Of a stretch of DNA of 37,333 nt, positions 8,113-16,218 are shown piece by piece. Source of the DNA: Candidatus Zhuqueibacterota bacterium (GTDB lineage: Bacteria; Zhuqueibacterota; Zhuqueibacteria; Residuimicrobiales; Oceaniaggregativiventaceae); NCBI GenBank assembly GCA_014728115.1, contig WJME01000107.1, forward strand, positions 1 to 37,333, given 5' to 3'. A model generated the notes under the pieces. That model was not told the DNA's origin. It saw only the letters and a program-made list of their open reading frames with translations, and ran no database searches. A program made the position numbers and the translations under genes. How positions within the stretch are numbered: the stretch's first letter is position 1; each line of letters begins with the position of its first letter.

Positions 8113-10203
8113 ATGTCACGCATCAAATTATCTATCATAGCCTTGCTTTGTATCTTTGGCTTTGCTTTTGCACAAACCGCAACGATATCCGTTCAGGAAA
8201 AAAAAGGCAAACCTGAAAATTTCTCCAAGGGAAAAATCGCACTTGTCGTCTCTTTGAGCACCCCTCTAGCCTATGATGTTTACTTTTCCTTTTCTACTAC
8301 TGACGGCACAGCCAAAAGCAGTTTGAATGATTATACAGCGGTGATGAACAAAACGGTTAAAATACCTGCTGGCACGCTGAATGAAACCGCTGATGTTCCT
8401 ATCCATGACGATGAAATGTACGAACCGGATGAAACATTTACCGTGACAATATGTAATGCATACATGGATGACGGACAAGATACACCACTGGTCATTACCA
8501 ATGATACCGGTACCGGAACAATCACAAATGATGATCCTATGCCGACTATTATGGTACAGGATAAATCGCAGGTCGAGAATTTTGCAGTCGGCCTGCTGAG
8601 ATTTCCGGTAAAGCTGTCGGCTGCTTCATATTATGATATCTATTTCGAGTTCGAAACCATCGATAATACCGCCAAATCCCCACAAGACTATGCTGCCACA
8701 TCGCAAGTGGTCATGATCAAGGGGGATAAAAACCGCATCTATGGCCATGCCGTTATCCCCATGGTCGATGATCTGATCGAAGAGTATGATGAAACCATGT
8801 ATGTGCAGCTACTTTCTGCCTGGATCGATGATGGATCCAGCACACCGATAACCATCTCGGATGATATGGGCAAGGGAACCATCATCGATAACGATGCCGA
8901 ATACATGGTCGATTTGTGTTCGAACATCGATTCGGATCGCAACGTTGGCCTGGCACCGGTGCTGGCTAAATTCAATTCGATCAAAGAAATGGCAGCTCAG
9001 AAATGGTGGATGGATTTGGATGTGCGCTCCAATTGGCCCATGCCGGATTGGATCTATTGGTATGTGGATCCGCCCACAGGTAAAGATGACTATGGAATTC
9101 GATTGGCCGGTCCCGTGAGCGATCACAAATTCCCGAACTTTATCGATGTCTATGAACCCGGTGGTCTCGGCCATCTCGTGGTCAAAGAAGCCAGTCCGGC
9201 TCCCAAATGGGGTTGGGACAATGCAGTCGATGGCGACACATACTGGTGGAACGGTACAGCCATGGTCGGCAAAGATGAAACCGGCAAAGCATGGGCAACC
9301 TTTGAATTCAGCGACCAGGGCACACGAACCATCAATACCCTTCGCCTCATGACCGATACCGGCATCGACAAACTCGGCTTGCAGGCATCGGCGATCAAAG
9401 TATTTGTCTCGACTGACGGTGAAACATTTACCCAGGTGCTGGAAACCGAAAAAACCAATAATCGCAGCACGCCCTGCGAAATGAATGATGACTGGATGAC
9501 CTGGGAAATCGACCCTGTCGAAGCAAAATATATCAAACTGGTCATCTGTGAACCCAATCACCAGACCTGGGTGGCTGTGGGTGAATTCGAGGTGTGGTTC
9601 GATGCAACCCTGCCTGACCCGGATCAGTGTTCACTGGCCATGGAAAACGGACAGGCCACCCTCATGCTCAAAGATGCCGAGGGCAATCCGCTTACCGGAC
9701 TCACTGATCATGATATCAAAATCTATAACTTTCTCGTAGAACCCGATTATCATGGAACCACCAAAGCCATGATGGCCACGAATTTAATGGAATGCACCGA
9801 GGCCGGTACCTATAGAGCTGATATCGCGGCCTGGGGCGAGGTCAAGGCATCGGTATTCGGTGTCGTGATCGAACCGGATGGTGCCGGGGCAGGCGGCGAC
9901 GGTGCCGCACAGGAACTGGCAGAGGCACAAGCCGTGCCAACAGAATTTGCACTGTTGCCCAATTTCCCCAATCCGTTCAACCCAGAAACAACCATACACT
10001 ATCAGTTACCCGAATCAGAGCATGTCACCCTGACCATCTATGATATCCAGGGTCGTGAAATCGCGACTCTGGTCGACGAATCGCTGCAGGCAGGTGAATA
10101 TTCTGTCACATGGAACGCCATGGACAGACCCAGCGGAATGTATTTCTATCGTATTATTGCCGGTGATTTTCAGAGCGTACAGCGGATGACACTGCTTAAA
10201 TAA
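8113..10203 (+). CDS. T9SS-secreted protein with two Calx-beta domains and a discoidin-like domain
   Basis: 696 residues with a Sec signal (1-20, ending AFA). Residues about 22-140 and 148-266 are Calx-beta domains; each has the DGTAKS/DNTAKS-DY motif and ends in GTI-DND. Residues about 335-500 resemble an F5/8-type C (discoidin) carbohydrate-binding sandwich (WDNAVDGDTYWW, IKVFVSTDGETF, AKYIKLVI, VGEFEVW). A further Ig-like strand set spans 505-590, followed by an Ala/Gly-rich linker. The last 85 residues are a Por-type sorting domain: NFPNPFNPETTI, LTIYDIQGREI, then GMYFYRI and a basic end. This predicts export by type IX secretion and surface attachment or release. Acidic Asp-rich loops suggest calcium binding. 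No catalytic motif is seen; a glycan-binding or adhesion role is inferred. Confidence 0.9.
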   Translation: MSRIKLSIIALLCIFGFAFAQTATISVQEKKGKPENFSKGKIALVVSLSTPLAYDVYFSFSTTDGTAKSSLNDYTAVMNKTVKIPAGTLNETADVPIHDDEMYEPDETFTVTICNAYMDDGQDTPLVITNDTGTGTITNDDPMPTIMVQDKSQVENFAVGLLRFPVKLSAASYYDIYFEFETIDNTAKSPQDYAATSQVVMIKGDKNRIYGHAVIPMVDDLIEEYDETMYVQLLSAWIDDGSSTPITISDDMGKGTIIDNDAEYMVDLCSNIDSDRNVGLAPVLAKFNSIKEMAAQKWWMDLDVRSNWPMPDWIYWYVDPPTGKDDYGIRLAGPVSDHKFPNFIDVYEPGGLGHLVVKEASPAPKWGWDNAVDGDTYWWNGTAMVGKDETGKAWATFEFSDQGTRTINTLRLMTDTGIDKLGLQASAIKVFVSTDGETFTQVLETEKTNNRSTPCEMNDDWMTWEIDPVEAKYIKLVICEPNHQTWVAVGEFEVWFDATLPDPDQCSLAMENGQATLMLKDAEGNPLTGLTDHDIKIYNFLVEPDYHGTTKAMMATNLMECTEAGTYRADIAAWGEVKASVFGVVIEPDGAGAGGDGAAQELAEAQAVPTEFALLPNFPNPFNPETTIHYQLPESEHVTLTIYDIQGREIATLVDESLQAGEYSVTWNAMDRPSGMYFYRIIAGDFQSVQRMTLLK

Positions 10204-10209
10204 ACCAAC

Positions 10210-10237
10210 GGGCTCCGCATCAAAAGATGCGGAGCCC
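10210..10237 (+). terminator. Perfect 12-bp hairpin after the Calx-beta gene
   Basis: GGGCTCCGCATC, loop AAAA, GATGCGGAGCCC, starting 7 nt after the stop codon. The stem is perfect, but no T-tract follows, so it may be a terminator of the U-poor kind or a 3' stabilising structure. Confidence 0.7.
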
Positions 10238-10342
10238 AAGTCATCTAAAAAATGTGTTTTCCAAAACAGATCCCACTTTCCATCAACTGCACGAAATCCC
10301 ATGATCGACCCTCTCGCATCTTTCCCTCTTTGTGTTATTGGC

Positions 10343-10370
10343 TTGATTTTAAAATACATATTTGTATATT
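10343..10370 (+). promoter_or_regulatory. Candidate promoter for the small Ig-like protein gene
   Basis: TTGATT (10343-10348), a 16-bp AT-rich spacer and TATATT (10365-10370). The leader would be about 60 nt, ending in GGAGG before the ATG at 10440. Confidence 0.45.
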
Positions 10371-10439
10371 ATTCTGCTCACTGATCGTTGCGACGCGAAT
10401 GATTCATTCTAACCATTCACCTAATTTTTGGAGGTCATC

Positions 10440-10841
10440 ATGAAACGAATAGCAGTTTTACTTTGTGTGTTTATTCTCTCCCAGCTGGCGCTGGCAGGTC
10501 AACCTGAGCTGGTTTCGGCATCTGCCACCCCGGAAACAGCAGCCCCTGGTGATACCGTAAGCTTTGTCATCGAATTTAAAGGCGAAACCAAAGACATTGA
10601 ATCAGTGGTTCTCACGGTCCGGGAATATCCCTATGATGGTCCACGCGTCCCGCTGCAACCGAAAGAAAAAGAGAGCAAAAGTGTATGGGTTGCCCAGGGT
10701 CCGGTTCCTTATGACGCTCCCCTTGAAACCTATCACCTCGAAATCGCAGCCAAAACCGCTGACGGCCAAGAGATCATCAGCAAAGAACACAAAAACAATA
10801 CATGGGGAAAAACAGGTGTGATTGTCCTGACTGTCAAATAG
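10440..10841 (+). CDS. Small secreted Ig-like protein of unknown function
   Basis: 133 residues. The ATG at 10440 with GGAGG 5 nt upstream is preferred over an in-frame TTG at 10428, which lies ahead of that site. The signal peptide is clear (1-19, ending ALA). The mature part is a single beta-sandwich of about 110 residues. It opens with a PELVSASATPETAAPGDTV-type segment, common in the first strands of bacterial Ig-like domains, and ends in a hydrophobic strand (GVIVLTVK). No cysteine remains after cleavage, and no catalytic motif or sorting domain is seen. It has its own candidate promoter and a hairpin after it, so it is probably monocistronic. It may be periplasmic. I do not recognise a family. 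Confidence 0.75.
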   Translation: MKRIAVLLCVFILSQLALAGQPELVSASATPETAAPGDTVSFVIEFKGETKDIESVVLTVREYPYDGPRVPLQPKEKESKSVWVAQGPVPYDAPLETYHLEIAAKTADGQEIISKEHKNNTWGKTGVIVLTVK

Positions 10842-10905
10842 TGACAGGAAAAGTTATCATGCACCTGAACATCATCATGCCATGAAATCATGAACAGGGT
10901 ACAGG

Positions 10906-10938
10906 GATGCTTTTCCTGGTGCCAAAAAGAAAAGCATC
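10906..10938 (+). terminator. 10-bp hairpin downstream of the small Ig-like gene
   Basis: GATGCTTTTC (10906-10915) pairs perfectly with GAAAAGCATC (10929-10938) across a 13-nt loop, 64 bp after the stop codon. There is no strong T-tract. A terminator or 3'-end structure is the simplest reading. Confidence 0.5.
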
Positions 10939-11046
10939 ACCTTACTTTCGGGTCTTGGATCACAAACGTTTTAGCATACAGCCGTTTATACCTGTCTAAT
11001 CCGGTGATATGGACCGCCAATCCAGGCCTTTATTTTAAATTGAGTT

Positions 11047-11073
11047 TTGATTTTTCCCTGTTTTCTATATATT
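11047..11073 (+). promoter_or_regulatory. Weak candidate promoter for the second DUF1080 gene
   Basis: TTGATT (11047-11052) and TATATT (11068-11073) with a 15-bp spacer, shorter than ideal. It fits the box pattern seen elsewhere and lies 38 bp before the start codon. Confidence 0.25.
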
Positions 11074-11111
11074 ACATACAGACTTTTAAATTAAAAATGA
11101 GGTGTATACAC

Positions 11112-11738
11112 ATGAGAACCAAACTCTTGATTTTGGCCCTCTGTCTTTTTTTTGTGGCCGGATGTGGTGAAAAAGAAGAATTACCCGAAACCACATTTAT
11201 CGAATCCGATTGGGTTCCCTTATTTGACGGTGAGACATTGACCGGCTGGACAGCCAGGGGCAAGGCGACCTGGGAAGTCAGGGATGGCATCCTCACAGGG
11301 ATCGATGGTATGGGGCATCTCTATACCGATCTGAGCGCCAGTGATCTTTTGATCAAGGGAATGTTTCGAGTCAGTGAACAGGGTAACAGCGGATTGTATT
11401 TTCGTGCCAATCCGCCTAAAGACAACCCTGATGGATTTCCCCGGGGCTATGAAGCGCAAATCGATAATCACTCTGACGCTCATACCGGCTGGCTTTGGAA
11501 GCCGGGCAATCCCACATGCAAGGCCTCTGCTTTAGTCACCAGCGACAACGAGTGGTTTTCCATGCAAGTCAAGGCCGAGGGAGACATGATCCAGATTTGG
11601 GTAAATGATTCTTTGGTGACAGAATGCCAGGACAGCGACTATGAAACCGGACATTTTGCCATTCAGGCACATAACCCGGGCATGATCATCGAAGCAAAAG
11701 AGATCTATTACAAAGAGCTCCGGAAAAAAGAGATGTAG
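11112..11738 (+). CDS. Second DUF1080 (3-keto-disaccharide hydrolase-like) lipoprotein
   Basis: 208 residues from the ATG at 11112, which has GAGGTG 8 nt upstream; in-frame upstream starts would place charged residues before the signal. The lipobox is VAGC (C18). The DUF1080 domain is a better match to the family core than the first copy: WVPLFDGETLTGW, WEVRDGILTG, GNSGLYFRA, GYEAQIDNH, EWFSMQVKAEGD, IQIWVNDSLV and GHFAIQAHNPG. Known members include enzymes that cleave 3-keto-glycosides in the envelope. The Asp/Glu/His residues around EAQIDNH are candidate active-site positions, by inference. It is flanked by hairpins and probably forms a single-gene unit. Confidence 0.9.
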   Translation: MRTKLLILALCLFFVAGCGEKEELPETTFIESDWVPLFDGETLTGWTARGKATWEVRDGILTGIDGMGHLYTDLSASDLLIKGMFRVSEQGNSGLYFRANPPKDNPDGFPRGYEAQIDNHSDAHTGWLWKPGNPTCKASALVTSDNEWFSMQVKAEGDMIQIWVNDSLVTECQDSDYETGHFAIQAHNPGMIIEAKEIYYKELRKKEM

Positions 11739-11776
11739 ATCTGAAAAATCAGCAATTATTTGCGCATCTAGACATA

Positions 11777-11812
11777 AACCTCTTGGTATTGGATCATCGA
11801 AACCGAGAGGTT
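11777..11812 (+). terminator. Hairpin with short T-run after the second DUF1080 gene
   Basis: AACCTCTTGGT (11777-11787) pairs with ACCGAGAGGTT (11802-11812) over 11 positions including one G-U pair, followed by ATTTT. It separates the DUF1080 gene from the ABC transporter promoter. Confidence 0.6.
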
Positions 11813-11827
11813 ATTTTAAATCTTTAC

Positions 11828-11856
11828 TTGAATTTATTATATTTTTTTCGCATAAT
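11828..11856 (+). promoter_or_regulatory. Candidate promoter of the ABC transporter operon
   Basis: TTGAAT (11828-11833), a 17-bp spacer and CATAAT (11851-11856). The leader would be about 20 nt and contains the GAGAGGG ribosome binding site before the ATG at 11885. Confidence 0.5.
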
Positions 11857-11884
11857 ACCCTATCTTAACCTAGAGAGGGCTATT

Positions 11885-12823
11885 ATGACAGAACCGGTTC
11901 TCATTGTCGAGCATTTGCACAAAGCATTCGACTCGCTGCAAGCAGTTAAAGATGTCTCTTTCAGGGTCAACCCCGGCGAGATATTTGGTCTTTTAGGTCC
12001 TAACGGGGCTGGCAAAACCACCACCATCAATATGATTTGCTCTCTCTTGCCTGCCGACCAGGGGGCGATCACCATCAACAACATGCCCGTCAGTACTCAC
12101 AATTCTTCTCTGCGCCAGCGTATGGGCGTCGTTCCCCAGGATATTGCGCTTTATGAAGAGTTGAATGCCCTTGATAACCTCTCTTTTTGGGGAGGCTTGT
12201 ATGGCCTATCCGGTGAAAAGTTGAAATCCAGACAAAAAGAACTTTTGTCCAAAGTCGGGTTACAGGACAGGGCAAAAGAACCTGTGAGCCGCTATTCCGG
12301 CGGAATGAAGCGAAGACTGAATCTGGCTATCGGTCTTTTACATGATCCTGATCTCTTGTTGCTGGATGAACCCACAGTGGGGATCGATCCTCAGGCACGG
12401 CACCAGATGCTTGACCTGATCCGCGCAGAAGCGAACAAAGGCACCGCGATTCTCTATACCACGCATTACATGGATGAAGCTGAACAGCTTTGTGATCGTC
12501 TGGCGATCATGGATCATGGTCAGCTACTGGCCATGGGATCCTTGTCCGAACTGGAAACGCTGGTGGGTGAACGCCGTATTTTGAAAATCGGCGGCACGTT
12601 CGATCAAGACTGGGTAAACAAACTCATCTCCACCCTTTCAGACGTACAGCTATTAACTTTTGACCCTGCACAGATCACGCTGAGCGTTCCGTTTGACATG
12701 GCAATCGGTCAAATCCTTACGGTGCTGCAGGAACAAGGGCTGGTCGTCGAGCATCTGGATATTAAAAATCCTAATCTGGATTCAGTCTTTTTAAAACTAA
12801 CCGGAAGGGAGTTTAAAGATTGA
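11885..12823 (+). CDS. ABC transporter ATP-binding protein (ABC-2 / NatA-like exporter)
   Basis: 312 residues from the ATG at 11885, chosen because GAGAGGG lies just upstream and the ATPase fold starts at once; a longer frame upstream runs through the promoter. Walker A is GPNGAGKTT (38-46), the Q-loop is VPQD (Q85), the signature is YSGGMKRR (137-144), Walker B is LLLLDEP (157-163, E162) and the switch His is H194 in TTHYMDEAE. The C-terminal 90 residues are the accessory domain typical of ABC-2 exporters of the NatA/LnrL type. It powers the two permeases encoded directly downstream. The cargo is unknown; related systems export drugs, linear polyketides, lipids or sodium. Confidence 0.95.
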   Translation: MTEPVLIVEHLHKAFDSLQAVKDVSFRVNPGEIFGLLGPNGAGKTTTINMICSLLPADQGAITINNMPVSTHNSSLRQRMGVVPQDIALYEELNALDNLSFWGGLYGLSGEKLKSRQKELLSKVGLQDRAKEPVSRYSGGMKRRLNLAIGLLHDPDLLLLDEPTVGIDPQARHQMLDLIRAEANKGTAILYTTHYMDEAEQLCDRLAIMDHGQLLAMGSLSELETLVGERRILKIGGTFDQDWVNKLISTLSDVQLLTFDPAQITLSVPFDMAIGQILTVLQEQGLVVEHLDIKNPNLDSVFLKLTGREFKD

Positions 12824-14058
12824 TCTTTAGATTGCTGATCAAAGATTTATTGAGGCGCAAAGCCAAACCCGCCGGAATCGTGATCTGGCTCTGCTTGCCA
12901 CTTTTACTGGCGTTCTTGATGGGAATGATCTCCTCAGGAGGTTCGTCATCGGATCAGCCGAACATAGAGATCCCCTTGCTCGTCGAGGATCATGATGATT
13001 CATTTGTCTCGCAATTTCTCATCGGGGCATTTTCCCGTGGTGAATTGGGTAAAATGTTTTCCATCACTCCTGTGGATTCTGCGCAGGGAAAACCACTCAT
13101 GGATAAAGGCAAAGCTTCGGCATTACTGATCATCCCCCGGGGTCTGGGCGATTCCCTGTTTACCAGCGGATCCAGCACCCTCATATTGGTGAAAAATCCG
13201 GCGCAATCGTTTCTGCCTAAAATCGTGCAAGAGACCGTCCTGATTCTCGCCGAAGCAGGCGATCGCGGCCTGAGACTCTTGGATTCTCCTGTAGAAAAAA
13301 TCAGTACGCTGAACGATTCTCCGACCGAGGTAGATGTAGCAGACATTGCCGTGCAAATCCATCGCATTGTCACTCAGGTAGAACCCCTACTCTTGCCGCC
13401 GATCATCGAAATTTCTGAAGAAACAATTCGGGAGCAAAAAGATGAACCCGCCGCTTCTTTTTCACTCTTTGGCTATTTGGTGAGCGGTGTAGCCATTCTA
13501 ATCATGATGTTCATGCTCGACAACCTTGCAAAAGATATTTTTGTAGAAAAAGAGCAAAAAACACTCTTCCGGATTCTGACCACACCGGCCACCCGGTCAC
13601 AGGTGTTCGCTTCAAAACTCTTGTTCATGTGGATCATGGCGCTGATCGCTCTATTGCTGGTCTGGTTGTTCGCCATCCTGATTTTTCATGTCTCTGTAGC
13701 TTCCTTGACTTTATTTGCAGCATTACTGATCGTAAGCAGCGGCGCTCTGAGTGCTCTGGCCGGCCTGCTCTATTCATTCATCGAAACACGAGCTCAGGCC
13801 TCCGGCATTGTGCCTGCCTTGATCATGGTGTTTGCCATATTGGGGGGAGCCATGCTTCCGCTAGAATCGCTGCCTGGATTTTTACGGCAGTTCGCTCCGG
13901 TCTCTCCTCTCTATTGGGTGGTTTATCCATGGCAACGCTTGATGGGCTTTGGAGATCTGCATTTCAAAGTATTCTTGTACCTCGGCGTGCTGGCAGCATT
14001 TACCCTCGCCGGAAATGCATTGACGTTCTGGATTATGGATAAAAAGGTACGCATATGA
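12820..14058 (+). CDS. ABC-2 type permease, first subunit
   Basis: 412 residues. The start is TTG at 12820-12822, sharing TTGA with the ATPase stop codon (TGA, 12821-12823) and preceded by AAGGGAG, so translation is probably coupled. Topology is that of ABC-2 permeases. One membrane segment lies at about 18-38, followed by a large extracytoplasmic domain (about 40-210) and five segments between about 213 and 405. The conserved loop EKEQKTLFRILTTPATR precedes the third segment. It shares the fold of the next gene product but is not closely similar to it, so the two probably form a heterodimeric pore. Confidence 0.92.
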   Translation: MIFRLLIKDLLRRKAKPAGIVIWLCLPLLLAFLMGMISSGGSSSDQPNIEIPLLVEDHDDSFVSQFLIGAFSRGELGKMFSITPVDSAQGKPLMDKGKASALLIIPRGLGDSLFTSGSSTLILVKNPAQSFLPKIVQETVLILAEAGDRGLRLLDSPVEKISTLNDSPTEVDVADIAVQIHRIVTQVEPLLLPPIIEISEETIREQKDEPAASFSLFGYLVSGVAILIMMFMLDNLAKDIFVEKEQKTLFRILTTPATRSQVFASKLLFMWIMALIALLLVWLFAILIFHVSVASLTLFAALLIVSSGALSALAGLLYSFIETRAQASGIVPALIMVFAILGGAMLPLESLPGFLRQFAPVSPLYWVVYPWQRLMGFGDLHFKVFLYLGVLAAFTLAGNALTFWIMDKKVRI

Positions 14059-15197
14059 AAGTTGGCATTATTATCTTGCAGCATTTGAAAATTTTGCGAA
14101 CAGACAAAACTGCTGTCATCTGGATGCTGATCGTGCCGGTCATCTATATATTTATTTTTGGCAATGCATTCAAACGAAGCCACGACCCTAAAGATTCGAC
14201 TGCAGACCTGGCCATCATGGATGATGATCAGGGGGAATATGCATCCCGTTTGCTCGATCATCTGGATTCAGAAAATCTCAAGATCACCCGGCTCGACAGT
14301 CTTGCCAAAGATCCTCGCTTGCGCACACTGATCATTCCTGATTCGTTTTCTGCCAAGATCACTGAACGCCAAAAAGTGACACTCGGGCTCATGCTCAAAC
14401 CATCGGCGAATCAGGAAGCCACAATGACGGTAAAGCTTGCCGTACAAAAAGCACGCTGGCGACTGATGGCAGATATGGCCGAGTATGCATTGCAGGACAC
14501 CATGTCCCAGGCTGAAATGTGGAATCATATCGATGAGCGCTCCCCTCTTTTGGATGTAAAAACAGAATGGGCCGGACGACACCGGATCATTCCTTCAGGA
14601 TTCATTCACCAAACCCCAGGTACCATTGTCATGTTTACCATGATCGTGCTGTTTATCTATGGAGGCATGATGATTATGACAGAACGCCAATCCGGCACCC
14701 TCAGACGACTTTTTATTTCACCTGTGAATTTCTGGCAGCTGTTCGGTGGAAAAATCCTGGGGCTGTTGTTGATCGCACTCATCCAGATCTTTACCCTCAT
14801 GATCGTGGGATGGCTGGTTTTTGATGTTTATTATGGATCGTCTGTTGCGGGTATGATCCTCCTCATCCTGACTTTTGCAATTGCCGTAGGATCAGTGGCA
14901 TTATGCCTGGGTTTCCTTGTGGATGAAGAAGATAAAATGGTAGGTTTGTCGATCACTCTTGCTATCTTGTTGTCGGCGTTGGGAGGCTGTTGGTTTCCCA
15001 TAGAAATCGCCCCGGCGTGGATGCAAACCCTTTCTCTCTTTTTGCCCTCAGGACTGGCCATGGCCGGATTTCACAGTCTCATGGCGTACGGGTATGGTCT
15101 TCAGGAAATCTTGCCTTATCTCGGTGGACTGGCTTTGTATACGCTTGCCGCATTGTTCATTGGCAGGTGGCTCTTGAAAAAAGGTCGACACACATAA
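14055..15197 (+). CDS. ABC-2 type permease, second subunit
   Basis: 380 residues. Its ATG (14055-14057) overlaps the previous stop as ATGA, a second sign of coupled translation. It has one N-terminal membrane segment (about 18-38), an extracytoplasmic region to about 185, then five segments (about 189-207, 236-258, 266-290, 299-317 and 354-376). The loop TERQSGTLRRLFISPVNFW is the ABC-2 signature region before the third segment. The PSGLAMAGFHSLMAYG stretch near the end resembles the corresponding region of YhhJ/YbhR-type permeases. Together with the two genes upstream it makes a complete exporter without a membrane-fusion protein. Confidence 0.92.
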   Translation: MKVGIIILQHLKILRTDKTAVIWMLIVPVIYIFIFGNAFKRSHDPKDSTADLAIMDDDQGEYASRLLDHLDSENLKITRLDSLAKDPRLRTLIIPDSFSAKITERQKVTLGLMLKPSANQEATMTVKLAVQKARWRLMADMAEYALQDTMSQAEMWNHIDERSPLLDVKTEWAGRHRIIPSGFIHQTPGTIVMFTMIVLFIYGGMMIMTERQSGTLRRLFISPVNFWQLFGGKILGLLLIALIQIFTLMIVGWLVFDVYYGSSVAGMILLILTFAIAVGSVALCLGFLVDEEDKMVGLSITLAILLSALGGCWFPIEIAPAWMQTLSLFLPSGLAMAGFHSLMAYGYGLQEILPYLGGLALYTLAALFIGRWLLKKGRHT

Positions 15198-15236
15198 ACG
15201 AGTCGAATGCTTACATGAAGTGAACTAAAAAACCGA

Positions 15237-15265
15237 GGATGGACCCGCGAAAAGAGGGTCCATCC
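15237..15265. terminator. Shared (bidirectional) terminator between the ABC and TonB operons
   Basis: GGATGGACCC (15237-15246) pairs perfectly with GGGTCCATCC (15256-15265) over 10 bp with a 9-nt loop. On the minus strand the stem is followed by TCGGTTTTTT, a classical intrinsic terminator for the leftward operon ending at 15280. On the plus strand it sits 40 bp after the last ABC gene and can end that transcript too. Confidence 0.8.
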
Positions 15266-15279
15266 CCAAAGCCATAATA

Positions 15280-16200
15280 TCAACGCAGCACCTCTACAAA
15301 AACCGTATCTGCTATCGCAGACCCAAACACACCAATGCCATCCCCTTCCATATGAAATTTGGGCTCCAACAAATTGCCATCCATTTCTTGTATCATGTTA
15401 TGAGTCAACAAGTAATCGGTAAAGTTTTCATCGGCAGCATAGAGGATGAGCCGGTACGGACCATAAAACCAGGTTGAAAAATATTCTACATCGAGCCATG
15501 ACTGGCCGGCCCCCTTTTGAGTTTGGTGCCACTGGTACTGGTGTTTTAAAAAATTGAAAAATTTTAATTCATCAGAGTCGTTCAGTTCATCAAAGCGATC
15601 TTTATTTATTCCAAAAATATTGCCTTCTATAAATGTATCCAGGGAAGCATCGAGTGCCACAACAGAGAGGATATAAGAATCCGAGCTGGGCGAACGATCG
15701 TAAACGATCTGCATCTTTTTATTGGCTGGCAAATCCTCGCTATAGTGGATAGGTCCCAAAAATGAATCCTGTTGGCGGACAGTGAACCCAGATTCCGGAA
15801 CCGTGGTCGTGGAAGAGGCAACGAGATTCTTGCCATCAATCGTCGCCGCGACATCCAGGCGATAGGATTTACCCGCCTGAACGGTCCAGTCACTGCCCGT
15901 ATAGTTGTATGCCATGGTCAGGGTATTAAATGACAATTCATACAGCTGATCCGTGTTCACATCTGTAACCGTTACCTGAGCATCATCGATAAAAAGTTCG
16001 TTCAGCTCAATATTTTGACCCAGACCGTAATTTCGGGAAATGCGAATATTGTTCGCTGCCTGACCGGGAAAAAGATATCCTTCGACCACGATCTTTGGGT
16101 TATAGGTATCTTTGTCTATTTCAACCGGCACATCTCCACAGCTGTTCAAAGCGCTCAAGATTACCGCAGACAAGAGGATTAATTTTTTATAGTGCTTCAT
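15280..16200 (-). CDS. DUF4249 lipoprotein, TonB-receptor partner
   Basis: 306 residues from the ATG at 16198-16200, which has GGAGT 6 nt upstream; an in-frame ATG 12 nt earlier is less well placed. The lipobox ends at C21 (LNSC). The mature protein has the DUF4249 layout: a KIVVEGYLFPGQ start, a transthyretin-like N-terminal sandwich (VTVTDVNTDQLYEL, AGKSYRLDV), then a mixed domain with Trp/Tyr-rich segments. In FCB genomes DUF4249 genes usually follow a TonB-dependent receptor gene, as here (18-bp gap). It probably sits on the outer membrane as an accessory lipoprotein of the receptor. It is not a SusD homologue. The ligand is unknown. Confidence 0.87.
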   Translation of the reverse strand: MKHYKKLILLSAVILSALNSCGDVPVEIDKDTYNPKIVVEGYLFPGQAANNIRISRNYGLGQNIELNELFIDDAQVTVTDVNTDQLYELSFNTLTMAYNYTGSDWTVQAGKSYRLDVAATIDGKNLVASSTTTVPESGFTVRQQDSFLGPIHYSEDLPANKKMQIVYDRSPSSDSYILSVVALDASLDTFIEGNIFGINKDRFDELNDSDELKFFNFLKHQYQWHQTQKGAGQSWLDVEYFSTWFYGPYRLILYAADENFTDYLLTHNMIQEMDGNLLEPKFHMEGDGIGVFGSAIADTVFVEVLR

Positions 16201-16218
16201 TTTATACTCCAAATCTGT

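Noticed and set aside
8809..9561. Leftward open frame of 250 codons over the Calx-beta/discoidin gene
   Set aside because: Antisense shadow of a gene with signal peptide, domains and sorting signal.
11783..11884. N-terminal extension of the ABC ATPase
   Set aside because: It would translate the promoter boxes; the ATG at 11885 has a ribosome site and matches the family start.
15280..16200. SusD-like nutrient-binding partner
   Set aside because: The protein is too short, is beta-rich at the N terminus, and lacks the TPR-like helical pattern of SusD; DUF4249 fits better.
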